49,916 bases of DNA, taken from Sphaeroforma arctica JP610. Its lineage: Eukaryota; Opisthokonta; Ichthyosporea; Ichthyophonida. This document shows positions 1 to 12,100 of the stretch, piece after piece (the first letter of the stretch is position 1; every line of letters starts with the position of its first letter). The position numbers were made by a program, and so were the translations under genes. The DNA is taken from assembly GCF_001186125.1 (NCBI RefSeq), contig NW_014040248.1, positions 12,045 through 61,960 on the forward strand. The letters run 5' to 3'. The notes beneath the pieces are model-generated. The model did not search any database, was not told the origin of the DNA, and saw only the letters and a list, made by a program, of their open reading frames with translations.

Positions 1-497
1 AATCCACGTTTAAATTTGAGTATGGAGTCTGGTGGGTATCATTCGAGTTTGGTTACGCTTTTTGGTAGATACATGTAGACGGGTATGCCTAGTTTGGCGT
101 ATAAGTATGCAGAAACATCAAAGTAATGAACCGTCATATTTTTGTATGTAGCTGTGGCGAAGAGCGAAGTGCTACGGAGGAGGCGGCGGGTGCGCACGTC
201 TTGTTGGTCGAGTGATCACGCGAACCTTGAAAATAATAATAATAATAAAATTCATAGCGTAGCCGTCAGGAAATTGAAAAGGTTTTAGGGTTTTTGGGTG
301 GAGGTTTTTTCATAGCCCCTTGAAAAAGAAACAGGTTTTTTTGACATGTTTCTCGAGTTTCTTTTTCCGGGGGGTCACATATGGTTTTCTGATTTTTGAA
401 ATGTGTAGGGATAATAATATGTATTTTAAAAATGTGTAGGGATAATATTGTTCATTTCAAAGGTTAAGTTACAATGTTTGTACATATGGTATGGCTC
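1..497. other. No gene seen; possible LINE 3' flank
   Basis: No supported coding region. The stretch holds a short (AAT)n run near 234-248, T-rich tracts and a TTTTAGGG-like run near 280-297. It lies just beyond the 3' side of the minus-strand LINE, so part of it may be that element's 3' untranslated tail. I found no clear poly-A or target duplication to fix the end. Confidence 0.4.
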
Positions 498-2671
498 TCA
501 TAGCCGTTGTAGTGGTTCGGGGAAGATCGATGGGAAGAAGTGGTCAGTAATTTCCCTGTTGAAGCTTGGACCAAGTGATTCGACAATGGAGGATATGCGC
601 TGGGTCAATTCAGGCCAGTGGTGACAAAAAACTGACACCATCGAGTGTGCCACGTATTCTCTTTCTGACCTACTAAATAGCGTACCCACCTCTGTGGTTC
701 GGATCGGGTCTTTATCGTGTAGTGCTGTGGAATGGGTTAGTGAAGAATACGAAATGCCAAGTAGGACCAGGTTATCCGTCATAATTCGGTTGAGGAGGGA
801 GGTTGGGGGTGAACCGATGCCGCACCAGACCACGGATGCACTCGGTATGTGCTGGTTTGCCTGTATTGGAAGTATCAAAGGCGGAACCAACAGGCGCGAT
901 GAATTGGTTTGGACCAAAATTTGGAAGTAGTACTTCAACAGTGTGATTAGCCGGGGTATAGGAAATATCTGTTGATATGTCAGAGACAGGTGTGGGTACA
1001 GAGGTTGTTCTACATGCTGGGGAATAGATCCAAGGTGTTCGTGAGGGTCCAGATACCATGGAAATCATGGCACTTCTGTAGTTGCTGGAGGAGATCAGGG
1101 CCAATGAGAGGCAGTTTTGAGCCTACCAGGATGCATTGGATCAGTTGCTGAATGCAGGCAATGTGGCTGGTGGTGAATTTTTGGCCACCGGGGCAGACAG
1201 GGCAGAGACAGTCGTCAGTGCGGTAGTCGAGCAATGTGAATATGTAAACATTTATTACAATTATAGCACAGAGCCGGATTGGTGTAGGCTCGAAGCAGCG
1301 GTTAAAGCTGTCGTGTCGGGCTTTGTCCCGATCTGAGGTTGGCGGTTTGCCCATGACCAATTGGTAGTAGTATTGACGCCGGGCCATTGCGGCGATCTCC
1401 TTGTTGGACCAGCGTTTCATTGAATTCTTTCTATTGTCGTCACATTGTCGGTGGAGGGCTACATGTTCTGGTGTACGCCCGTCCGTAGTTTTGTATACAG
1501 TCTTCAAGTGGGCATACTACGGAAAGCGCGGTGTTGTCGTGGACCCAGGCGGGTTGCGTCAGAGGGGTGAGTGGGTTTGTGCTAGCCATTGAGTCGAGTT
1601 GCAGTCCCAGGCAACCTCCGAGGTAGTCCGCGAATGCTCGCGTGGGGAGCAGGCCACAAAAAAATGGAGTTGGTTTGATGTTTGGGAAACCTAGGGTGTT
1701 TGGTGCCCGTGATGATGGCTGCTGCTCGAATGAGTGCTGAGTTATGGCGCTCAAACAAGGGGTCCAGCGCATCCTTCCATATAGGTGGAGCCCATGCAAT
1801 AATGTTCAGGCCATATGTAGCCGTGGATAAGATGAATGTTTTGAACAACACCAGCCTGGTGCTAGGGTGTCGCCAGCTGAAGCCATGGAAACCATAAGCG
1901 TGGAAAGAGGCGATACCCAGAGACAATGCTGTAACCAGGGATTCCATATGTGGGAAACCCAGGTGTTTGGAGAGTTTAGGCTTAACATGTGTTCTAGGTG
2001 ACATGTGTTCCAAGGGGCATCTGCAAGTATCGGCGTCATAAGCTCACCATTTATACGGAGGGTTGGCGCCGCGTGTCGCAAGTTGGTAGATCGTACTCGG
2101 GGTTTGATGACACCATGTTTGAGGCCAGATTCGCGTCCCCAAGCATCAATGTCGTCTAAAAAGGGCTGGAGCGAAACCAGTTGGGGGGCTTGGATTCGTG
2201 TGTCATCGACAAATAAATAAAAGCGGAAAAGCTTGGGCCGAAATTGTACTAGTGTGACAGCCAAAAAAAATCCATGTAGATAATAAAGAGCTGGGAGCCA
2301 ACGATTGAGCCTTATGTGATGCCATTTGTTCTATGAAATACATGCGAGAGCATGCTGCGGTATGTCACTCGGGTAGGGACCCTCTCAAATAGCGCGCGGA
2401 GGCAGTTGATCCGGTTTTCGGGCATTCCAGCGTGGCGCAAGAGTATCCACAGGCGCGGGAGAGCAACCTTGTCGTATGCCTTGGTAATGTCCAGACATAC
2501 GCCGTTCCACTCTTCTTTCGACTGTGTCTTAGATTCCATGGTGGCGAGTGCTTTTGTGGCACTTGAAATTTGAAAACGAATTGGAAGGAGAGGGTGGGAG
2601 AAGCCCAAACGGACTCTTTTAGAGGGCATTTTAGAGGTATTTTTAAATGATATAATTGATACGGCATTCAT
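498..2671 (-). mobile_element. Decayed LINE (non-LTR retrotransposon), RT to C-terminal zinc finger
   Basis: Read leftward, successive frames carry the parts of a LINE ORF2 in order. At 2671-2312 are the fingers/palm with VCLDITKAYDKV (motif A) and a TNGIT box (the G-I-x-Q-G region). At 2264-1806 is FYLFVDDTRI, the catalytic YxDD-type box, followed by the usual L..FLDDIDAWGRESGLK helix. At 2013-1582 is a thumb-like KTFILSTATYGLN segment. At 1507-1010 is a C-terminal CCHC-type finger, CPVCPGGQKFTTSHIAC, then a tail to about 498. The frame changes several times between blocks, so the copy is dead. No endonuclease domain is visible and recognisable sequence stops near 2,670, which fits 5' truncation. 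The RT resembles Tad1/I-type LINEs, but the clade is not certain. Motif placement is seen; family follows from known LINE architecture. Confidence 0.85.
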
Positions 2672-2771
2672 TTATTTGTGTACAGTTCTTCGGTCCATAG
2701 TATGTCTTGTGAGCAGCTTCAGTGTATATATAGTAATATATATATAGTAAGTAGTAAAGATATAGGATCGA

Positions 2772-3128
2772 ATGGAGGTGTTATCGGATCTTGAATTGGA
2801 GTCAGATCATGAGTACGATGCTGGCCCCCTCCACTTTCTAGAAGAAGATGACGATGTTCTTGAAGATCAGCTGTCCGGTGATGATCTCTTGATCTTAAAA
2901 GAGGTAGACGAGATGTATGCAGATACACCTCCACCTGAGCTTGATAAAATAAGTGCGGAACTATCGGAGGAAGTTTTTGTTCTTGGAAACGCCCTCTGCG
3001 ATATAAAACTTATCCCGCTGAAGAAGAAACATTATTGTTTCCGTGCCTTCATGCGCTACTACTCGAATGCTGTGCTTATAGTTCATCCCGCTATTATGAA
3101 AAGAAAAAAAAAGTGGAGTAAGTTTTAG
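2772..3128 (+). CDS. Unrecognised acidic 118-aa ORF
   Basis: This ORF starts with ATG and encodes a protein with a strongly acidic first 75 residues (runs such as EEDDDVLED and LSGDDLLIL). The last 40 residues are basic and aromatic, ending in MKRKKKWSKF. A second open frame (3136-3318) follows 7 bases later, and scattered codons further right include YYSDPPG (about 3,340-3,370). The acidic N-terminus followed by a basic block is common in transposase or DNA-binding proteins, but I recognise no family. The ORF lies immediately beyond the truncated LINE and may be the surviving N-terminal part of a decayed gene extending to about 3,900. Function unknown. Confidence 0.35.
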   Translation: MEVLSDLELESDHEYDAGPLHFLEEDDDVLEDQLSGDDLLILKEVDEMYADTPPPELDKISAELSEEVFVLGNALCDIKLIPLKKKHYCFRAFMRYYSNAVLIVHPAIMKRKKKWSKF

Positions 3129-3135
3129 TCACAAG

Positions 3136-3318
3136 ATGCAGTTCGTTGGTGAAGAAGAAACTCTAATCACCGCGCGGAAGGTCTTTTTTCAGCGGCGTTT
3201 AGTACGCATATTTCCAGTCCCACCTCGCATCAGTCGTCGTGTAAAACTTGTATGTGTATATTGTTGCGATCAAAACTACGTTAAGACCGGAGATACTTTT
3301 TTTTACCGGCAAAGGTGA
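3136..3318 (+). pseudogene. Possible continuation of the acidic ORF, decayed
   Basis: A 60-aa open frame rich in Arg and Val (FFQRRLVRIFPVPPRISRRV, then CVYCCDQNYV) begins just after the stop of the acidic ORF. Beyond it, to about 3,700, short open pieces occur in changing frames. One includes SDPPGKRMY, a motif I associate loosely with uncharacterised transposon-linked proteins. There is no intact reading frame. The reading as one broken gene is inference. Confidence 0.25.
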
Positions 3319-4336
3319 AACAACAAGCAAAACACATTGTACAGATTTATAGGCAGGGCTACTATTCTGATCCACCTGGAAAACGCATGTACTTGGCAAG
3401 GATAAAGATGGTTTATATCTATATGGATACAGGCGCGGTATGTACGAGTGGTGGGGAGGGTGCGTGATACCAATAGTTTAATCGTAGGTTTGGGATGTAT
3501 TGAGTGGTAAGTAGAGCGATATGATCCTATCAAGCTTTGTAACATTGCAGAATTATCGGATCATCGGTGTGGAAAATCGAGGGTTGTTGACTGCAAACAT
3601 CGCGACCTTGCCTTAGAAGATACAATTGCATCTGCTTACATGGAGCTTACAAGAGATGTATATAAAATAGATAATGTGCCCTGAAATTTAGCTAGTAACT
3701 TATTGAATATTGGCGAATCAACTGGAATATCGAGTATTTGGCATATGACAGACCAGCCTTAACTAAAGAACACTGAAGAGCGGTTGAAGGTTTCAAAGCT
3801 TACGCCAGATCGTACCTACGTTGCTAGCACGCAAGAACTTTCTACAAGTTTTGTTGGAACTTCCGATGCACGTATATTGCTATAATGATATGTTTTCCAA
3901 AGTGGCACTTGATGACACGTGTTATATTACCGAATACTCTCAGCACGTGATAACCCGCTGAGAAATGGGGCATGAAGAATGATCCCCCCTAGCCAGCCAA
4001 CTATATGTGTCCGTCTATGCCTTCAATGGGATGGAGAGCTAGGTACCTTGTGATGGGGTATTGGTGCAGATATTTAACTGCACCAACAGGGTGTTTTTGA
4101 TTTCTTAAAGTTGGACTTAGAGTTATTACTGCGATTGGAGAATAGTTTCGACGCATGAAACGATAAGAGAATAAAATATCGTGCATCCGATGAAATTAAA
4201 TCTGATCTTAGTTACTGACACCAAATAAGTCTAGACCGAAGTACTGAGCGATTAGAGCGGAGCATATAGACAATAGCCTCAGTCTAAAATCCTCTACTTT
4301 TTAGCTCAGTATATAGGGCTGAAGCTACACTTAAAT
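3319..4336. other. No intact gene; possible decayed coding then AT-rich DNA
   Basis: The first 400 bases may continue the broken gene to the left. The rest shows only short frames on both strands, including a 61-codon minus-strand frame at 4001-4186 without recognisable motifs. No RNA gene or repeat was identified. Confidence 0.3.
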
Positions 4337-5439
4337 TGTAATAGCCGGGCCTCCACATTAGACTTTATGTTATAAAGGTACTCTTAAAAAGTACGTAAAC
4401 TATAAACGCACTTTTAATAGTACAAGGAACTTAAGTTTCCTAAATGGTTTTTGACGGTTTTATTAATTAATACCTTTTCCATTTTACATATCAGATATTT
4501 GGACAAGGCCATTAAAGGGCCCCAGTAAAATACCAAACCTAAGATTTGGTCTAGTTCCATTAATAGAACTATATTTACTTTCCAAATCTATTTATATCTG
4601 AATACTTCGGTAGCGAGATGGCTCAACCGAATATAGGTTTCTAGGGACTATTAACGTTCCCTAGTTGATCCTCTGATCAGCCAACCAGATGTGCCAGTCT
4701 GATGAAGGCTAAGTCGGTAATTCTTGATAAGTGGCAAGTTATTGGTTAAGACAATAACTAGGGACATAAAGAGTATTTTTCTTTCTTTCTTTTTAATGGT
4801 TTTATTAATTAATACCTTTTCCATTTTACATATCTTTGGACGAGGCCATTAAAAGGCCCCAGTAAAATACCAAACATAAGAGTTGGTCTAGTTCTATTAA
4901 TAGAACTATATTTACTTTCCAACTGTATTTATATCTGAATACTTCGGTAGCGAGATGGCTCAATATAGGTTTATAGGGTCTATTAGCATTACCTAGTTTA
5001 ACCTTCGTTCAGCCATCCAGATGTGCCAGTCTGATGAAGGCTAAGTCGGTAATTCTTGATAAGTGGCAAGTTATTGGTTAATGCACTAACTATGGACATC
5101 AAGAGTTTTTTTTCTTCTTATTTTTCTTTTCTTTTCTCTGAAGATAAGATTTTATGAGTCTCTCGGATTCGCCCCAACGATACATACCATAGTTTCTAAT
5201 AGAGCGACAACGAAACTCTAAATAAAATCCCTTCGGCGAAAACAGTGCTGAGAGGATTATATATAGGCAATGTCTCAGCCTCACAGTGCCTCAGAGTATT
5301 GCTGTTTTCACGAGGCATACCTAACTTTACCAAAAGATTCATTTCGTTTATTTACTTCGAATTTCACGATACTTTGACTTAACCTAAGCGTTTAATTACT
5401 CTAAGGCGTTAATATCGCCTTGATCGACCGAATCTTACA
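4337..5439. repeat. Solo LTR, copy 1 (TGTAA...TTACA, 4-bp TSD AAAT)
   Basis: The copy begins TGTAATAGCCGGGCCTCCAC and ends CTTACA, giving 5-bp inverted termini of the TG...CA type. It is flanked by AAAT at 4333-4336 and AAAT at 5440-5443, a 4-bp target duplication. Inside, a block is repeated: the stretch starting with the ATTAATTAATACC motif near 4,460 recurs near 4,805, followed in each by a 'cttcggtagcgagatggctca' type segment. A CT-rich tract near 5,105-5,135 and a segment ending near 5,285 are shared with copy 2. No internal retroelement genes adjoin it, so it is best read as a solo LTR. Confidence 0.8.
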
Positions 5440-6012
5440 AAATTACATTGTTCAAATTTACTTCTATATCGTACTTTCTTTCATTACAGTGGCTGAGCCG
5501 TATCGCAAGATTGTGAAAGACGTATTCTGTATAATATATGGTAAGAGTTTGAATTCGTGCAATGAATTTATCCCACTGTTTTGCGTGAGGACGAAGGGGG
5601 ATCAATACGGCGCCAATGGTTCTGGTAGAAATGACGCTGTCGATAAACTCTGAGGTATCTGACTAAATAGGATTAGCGTACGCTTTCTTTTTAAGCCAAT
5701 CAGTCTTACGTTGATCTGTGGCAATGTTGCCACCGGATGGACTGGCAACGTGGTAAGTGAGTCGTACGTTATGATGTGAACAAGTCAACAGTCGGATCAA
5801 AGTTGATGCGGGCCATGTCGTTTTGAATTCGGCAGTGCTTATTATACATTATTCGGTGGACAATCATCCGACAGGTAGAATTTGGGTGGGGATGATAACT
5901 TTCTTTGCGACCATATTGAGTGTGGTCGTGGAATTAGACATAAGTTTGTATGATTGATGGAGTCGTAGGAAACGGTTCAGGAGAATAATCAGTAGCTGGC
6001 GCTACGGGAGGC
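5440..6012. other. Spacer between two solo LTRs
   Basis: This 573-base interval separates the two LTR copies. It has a 77-codon plus frame at 5420-5653 that starts inside the left LTR and shows no recognisable motif. Because each LTR has its own target duplication, this is not the internal region of one element but older flanking DNA. Confidence 0.5.
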
Positions 6013-7061
6013 TGTAAAATCCGGGCCTCCACATTAGAATCTTGTATTATAAACGTACTCTTAATAGTACGCAAAACGTACTCTTAAAAGTAAGTAAACT
6101 CTTTAATGGTTTTTAACGGTTTTTATTAATTAAATATCTTTTCCATTTTACATATCAGATATTTGGACAAGACCATTAAAAGATCCCAGTAAAATACCAA
6201 ATATAAGATTTGGTCTAGTTCTATTAATAGAATTATACTTAACCTTCCAAATCTATTTATATCTGAATACTTCGGTAGCGAGATGGCTCAACCGAACATA
6301 GGTTTCTAAGGACTATTAGCGTTGCTTAGTTTATCCTCCGTTCAGCCAACCAGATGTGCCAGTCTGATGAAGGCTAAGTCGGTAATTCTTGAGAAGTGGC
6401 AAGTTATTGGTTAATGCAATAACTATGGACGTCAAGAGTATTTTTCTTTATTCTTTTCTTTTTTTCTAAAGATAGGATTTTATGAGTCTCTCGGATTCGC
6501 CCCAACGAAACATACCAAAGTTTCTATTAGAGCGACAACGAAACACTAAATAAAACCCCTTCGGCGAAAACAGTACTGAGAGGATTACATATAGGCAATG
6601 TCTCAGCCTCGATTATTAGCGTTGCTTAGTTTATCCTCCGTTCAGCCAACCAGATGTGCCAATCTGAGGAAGGCTAAGTCGGTAATTCTTGATAAGTGGC
6701 AAGTTATTTGCAATAACTATGGACATCAAGAGTATTTTTCTTTATTCTTTTCTTTTTTTCTAAAGATAGGATTTTATGAGTCTCTCGGATTCGCCCCAGC
6801 GAAACATACCAAAGTTTTTATTAGAGCGACAACGAAACACTAAATAAAATCCTTCGGCGAAAACAGTACTGAGAGGATTACATATAGGCAATGTCTCAGC
6901 CTCACAATCCCTTAGAGTATTGCTGTTTTCACGAAACATACCTAACTTTACTAAAAAAACTCATTTCGTTTATTTACATTGAATTTAATTATACTTCGAC
7001 TTAACCTAAACGTTTAACTACTCTAAGGCGTTAATATTGCCTTGATAGACCAAAACTTACA
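6013..7061. repeat. Solo LTR, copy 2 (TGTAA...TTACA, 4-bp TSD AGGC)
   Basis: The copy begins TGTAAAATCCGGGCCTCCAC and ends ACTTACA, in the same orientation as copy 1 and closely similar along most of its length. It is flanked by AGGC at 6009-6012 and AGGC at 7062-7065. It has its own internal duplication: the segment starting 'ttagcgttgcttagtttatc' near 6,318 recurs near 6,616 with the same downstream CT-rich tract. The internal duplication differs in position from that of copy 1, so the two copies rearranged independently. Confidence 0.8.
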
Positions 7062-7065
7062 AGGC

Positions 7066-7527
7066 AGGACAGGTGTCGTTGTACGCACATGTGGTGGTGA
7101 CGGACAAGTTGCGGCTGCCGTCTAGTTTGGGTACTGGTGTGATGGGTGTGACCCGCGCGGCTGATGCCGTGAGAGCAAGTTTTGTTACTTCAGTATCAAT
7201 CAACTTATGCCCCCATTGAGTGCTTGGTATGGTAAGAAAAATTGTGCCATTGGAAAAGTCATGTGACGTTGTGTGCCCCTTGATGTATATGTCGTAGCCA
7301 CTGTCATGAAATTTATATTGAGTGATTAATTGTTGTTTGACTGTTGGCCTTATATACGTAATACCAAGTTGTGGTAGTCGTCCGCGTTCTGTGACCATGC
7401 ATTCGCTGATGTCGACGAGCAGAAGTGGAAAGCGCCAGCCTCCATGTTGAAATGAATATAGGACGACTAAGGATATAGTAGTGGTAGCCTGGGTAGAATG
7501 ATCGGGGTTGCCTGTTGGTATAAGCAT
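7066..7527 (-). CDS. Unrecognised open frame (up to 156 aa), perhaps a fossil
   Basis: A minus-strand frame stays open from 7527 into the solo LTR insertion at 7061. It encodes a mixed hydrophobic and polar protein with stretches such as LLLVDISECMVTERGRLPQL and YDIYIKGHTTSHDFSNGTIF. The composition looks like genuine protein, but I recognise no family. It lies at the edge of several kilobases of similar decayed coding blocks, so it may be part of an old, unidentified element. Confidence 0.35.
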
Positions 7528-8850
7528 TAATACCCTCGATAGCTTAAAAAAGTACCTCTAGCATCACTATCAGTTATTTTCTCTAAAAGCACTAAGGGTT
7601 TATAGCCCACATAGCCTCATTGTAGATAAGCAGTTGTATGTGAGCCCTGCTAATACTTCAATAGCTATAAAGAAAGGTCCTCATGAAGGAACGTTATAAA
7701 AGAAAACGACATTGAATTTTGGAGATTGGCGGGAGGACCAAAATCATCAGGACAAGCAATATAACTAGTTACAGAACCGTGATTTGGGAAGTAAACATGT
7801 CTGATTGGAAAGATATGACTAAATCTGAGTTCTTGTTTTGAGATAAGACTGAATATGGGTTGTTGCTTGTTGTAAAGGAGTATATTGTGTTGAGACGAAT
7901 TTTACCCTAAAACCGAGGGACCCATAATATATTACCGCTAATAATTTGGCCGAATAATTGTCAGAATATTTTAGGGGCAAATGGTAGTTATTATATTCTA
8001 TAGATAGTTTACACTATTGTAATACATTAATTTTACGCAGGAAAGGTAAGCAAAATTAGAAATGTGTACATTGTAGTAAGAAAAGGATATATTACAAAAT
8101 ATGGACGCAATTCATCATATTATTTTATTGTAGAAATTCGTATATACAGAGAGTGAAAACGTAAAATAAAAGTTGTATGGCCAGAGGGCATACGCAGACA
8201 ATCCATGCCTGAACACCATGGCAACTTTTAATAGATAACCATTAAATGTCATGGTTGCTGCGGAGGACGTAGATTTCTTTGCAAATTTCAATGTGATGGT
8301 TGGCTTGATTTCTTTTCATGGTTTTGTTCCCAAATGACGTGGACTTACATGAATCGATCTGGGCAAAGTCTTCGTCGGACGCAGCAACTTCAGGGGGATC
8401 GGGAGCATAAGTGTCAGTTCGGGGGACGGAACGACATCACAGTGGAGAGTTAATGGCCACAGATCGTTAAGGGAGAGGACTAGATGGAGAACAGGTCTCG
8501 AGTCCGATTGAAACTCGGGACGCGGCGCAGGACACGGCATAGCAGGGGAGGAAGCACAGGTAGACTTTTATTTGTCCACAGACGCAGTAAAGGCGTCGGT
8601 GAGGTTAGTGAGGATGTCGTTGATCTTGATACCAGGAGCGATGCGCTCGCGCTTTACATAGCTGGCAGAAGAATCAAGAAAGGCAGAAGGGCTTCTTTGG
8701 GAGCAGGGGAGGAACCTGTATTTGGACTGGTCCGACAGCTTCGAATTAGGATCTATTTCAGACTTGGGGAATGGTGAATTTGCGTTCACCAAGACATATG
8801 TAGAGTATGGAGAGTAGCTGAAAGATATGACCCAAAAGATACAATAGACC
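7528..8850. other. No confident gene; short overlapping frames, partial LTR piece
   Basis: Most of this interval has no long frame. At about 7,905-7,980 a segment with 'taccgctaataa' and 'agaatatttt' matches part of the LTR end found near 9,000-9,100. At 8,316-8,792 frames overlap on both strands (Arg-rich on plus; Ser/Pro-rich on minus, ending near GIKINDILTNLTDAF). The minus reading is the more protein-like, but no family is recognisable. Confidence 0.35.
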
Positions 8851-9145
8851 TCTTTTCAAATACAGTTATCTCAGCAAGGAAAAATCCCTAGTCTGAGACA
8901 TCCGAACTGAGTCTTATTTGCGTCTTCTAATTCACTAGACTCGGGGTTTTACTTTTCTAATTCACTAGACTACGGTTTCTACTTGAATGCTTCTCTCACA
9001 CGCGGGGTCCCGGTATATCTCTACCGCTAATAACACATATGACTAATATTAGGAATATTTGAATCCTCATTCCAACACTCAGTATTTGATGATTCTGTGG
9101 TTTTGGGTTTTGTATTGGCTTTTTGATAATCTGGTCCCTAGACTA
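8850..9145 (+). repeat. LTR end, family B, rightward copy
   Basis: This segment runs through 'ggggtcccggtat', 'taccgctaataa', 'actcagtatttgatgattct' and 'attggctttttgataatctg' to 'gtccctaga'. The same series of landmarks, in the same order, is found reverse-complemented at about 15,180-15,450. The junction-like end 'attggc...ataatctggtccctag' looks like the LTR/leader boundary of an LTR retroelement. The left limit is not resolved. Confidence 0.6.
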
Positions 9146-12100
9146 CACACACGAGGTTTAATTTTTAAACTGTAAGTCTCTTAACCATTTTGAACAGGAA
9201 TTCACATCATGCTGGGCAACAATAAAAGCGGTAGCCCGATACCTCATTCATGAATGTGGTCTTGAACAAGGCATGCGCGTCTGAACGGAGATAACTACAA
9301 TACTGCCCATTAAAACTAATCAATTTATGATGATTGAGAATGGTGTATTCAACCACCAATGAGTCGTTCATGGCCTAAAGAGGTGGATAGCGCACATTTT
9401 TTCCAGTATCAGCAGAGATCTCTTTGGTGATGGAAACGAGTTTGTCATAATACAGGGAATTAGGGCGCATGAAAATATGACTGATCTTGTATTTGTGATG
9501 TACATCCGCCGTAGCCTCTTCTGCAACCCTGACAGCATTCTGAGGTCTTGACATTCAGAAGGTTAGCGACGGAAGCTACATTGACGAGAGGGACGCGATT
9601 AGTGCCTATTGAAATGTTGGTGGCTATAATTCCAAAGCCAAGTAAAAGAGGACGTTGTTCCTTAATTGGACAATATCAGTAAGATCCAGGGTAAAATGAT
9701 TTATTTGTTTTTTGCGGTTCTGAATTTGGCTCCCCAATTGATTGAGAGATTCGTCAGAAGTCCGTTTGGGGTAGAAACTTGTGGGAGACACTGTAGATTG
9801 TAGAAGTTATAAGGTTAACCGAACATTACCAGGGTACGATCCTGTAGTTTTTTTAAACTCGTATATAGCAATTGGAACAGTATCAGCACGTGTTATATCG
9901 GTTGGCAAGGCACAAATTCGTCATGGTTCCTTGACTGCAATTTGTTTAAGTGCGCTTATAGCAGCATGACCTAAAATAGTCGCATTGGAATAACAGCTAT
10001 GCTGTGTACGACCAGCATCTTGCTTGACTACATTACCTGAAGAAGATTGTACAATATGGATTTATTTGCCTCCAGAAACTACTTTAAAGTTTTGTAGTAA
10101 TGTGTTAACAAAGGATAGTATTATGTATGTCGTTTCTGCTTTAGGTTCGATTATTATATTCATGCAATACCGATTACGATGCTTCAAGAAATATAACTAG
10201 TAGTATATAACTTAGTGATATGGCGGCCGTATTCAGAAAAACGTGTACGCAAATACATTTGTCGACATCTTTTTTAGCTCCAACAAGTATACAATGCAGA
10301 TGCTGTCTTAGCTTTGGATTGGGCAAGGACTTATTGTCGAGAAGTTCTTTGAACTGGTCAGGACCGTTTAATGCAAACGCAATTATATTTTCTTTTGGTT
10401 TTAATGCAACGCTTGAACTGTTAGTAGTTGACGATACTTATAATTGTATAACCGATTTGAATGGATGTGCTAGACAAAACAACGGATTTTCGTATACGTG
10501 TGGAGCAATAAATAACTAGGTATCCGTTTGAGATCAAATCCTGCTCTCTTAGTGTATATTTATAAAGAATCTCCTTCTTATTAGTTTCCTACGCGGTACA
10601 GTCTTCACGCAGAAAAATGATTAGGCATCATTCACATGCTTGCGGTTAAAATCATATAAGTCGTCGTTGTCATCAATGTAGTTGCCACATAAATCGTTAG
10701 CGATAAGTATAGAAGCTCGACCAGCTGGACATTTGACATTTGAAACTGGATAAGTCGGGAATTCAAAATAGCCTGTTCATCAGGACCCAGCATTTAATAG
10801 TAACCCCGCCCGGTACAAGTAATAATTTTAACTCTAGTAAGATACATCCTATGTGGATAGCTGTTCACATAATTCTATATACATACATCAATAAAATCTG
10901 TCACTAGTTTGTTCATTTGTTTTAACGTTGGATTGATATAAATATCCAAGATCAGTAGATCCGTATAACATTTGTACAGCAGAATTGACACTTGATTCAA
11001 ACAAGGTATGAGCGACAATAGACATTGCAGTATACGTATTTTTATCAGAGTCCGACTCATTTGCAGTATTTGTATTAGTGTTCGACGCTGTAGTGTTATT
11101 ACAAGTTGACACAGTGGATACGAGCCGTCTGAAACAGTTGGCATACTATCGCGTAGAAACAGATTACCAAGGTGAACCAAAGGTTTTGATGTAGCTCTTG
11201 CTATACGATGGGTATACTTAAGTATATTTATTTTGTTTCCCAATTATGGTTTTTCTGTACTATATCCCAGTTTGCCCTTTTAATATCTCATTGATTGCGA
11301 TATTGGTGTTTTGAATGCACGTCTGCCTACACAAAGGTGTTTTTGTCCACAAATACGTTGGTCCATGTGCAGTAATATTTACATTTTGGTTCGTATTCGT
11401 CGTCATGTATATATTTGAAATGACTTAGTGATTGAATTTGAATCAGTTGGGAGGGTATCTCTTACTATACGATGAGTACACTAATTTATCTAGTTTACCG
11501 ATAATGATTTTTCTGAACTATATCTAAGCTTGCAATTTTCATGTCTCATTGATTGTGATGATGGTGTTTCTTATACACGTCTGCCTGCACGAAGGACGTT
11601 TGGCACACGTCGGCCCATGTGCAGTAATATATTTCGTTGCCGTGTGCACAGCATAGCTGTTGTATATATTATCAATAAGAACACCCATCGAGATTGTATT
11701 CTAAATGTGGCCCACCAATGTGTTTACAATACACCTAAATTGCGAAGAAGTTTGGCTGAGACAACATATTTTTTTGTACCGCAAAACTATGTAGTGGAAG
11801 AAATGTCATCTCGCAGACTTAGATACACAATAACAAGTCTGGTTGTATGAAATTGCTGTATAGTAGCATTACTTAACTATACGACAAGGAAGAGTAATAT
11901 CACGAACTAATTCATGTACTATATTGCTTATTGTATTTTATATTGTATAGCAGTCTGTTTACTTCATCGACTTTTGTCAATGTATGCGCATCAGCATTAG
12001 CCTGAGATCACTGTCCTTTGCTGCCGGAATACAGATGGTGCCTGGTTTGATACTTGACATGCTTCCACAGCTTGAGCTGGTATAACAGGCACGTCGGACA

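Noticed and set aside
4337-7061. A single short LTR element with a 573-bp internal region
   Set aside because: The two repeats have different 4-bp flanking duplications, so they are separate insertions.
10140-10170. tRNA B-box-like GGTTCGATTAT
   Set aside because: No A box or cloverleaf can be formed around it.
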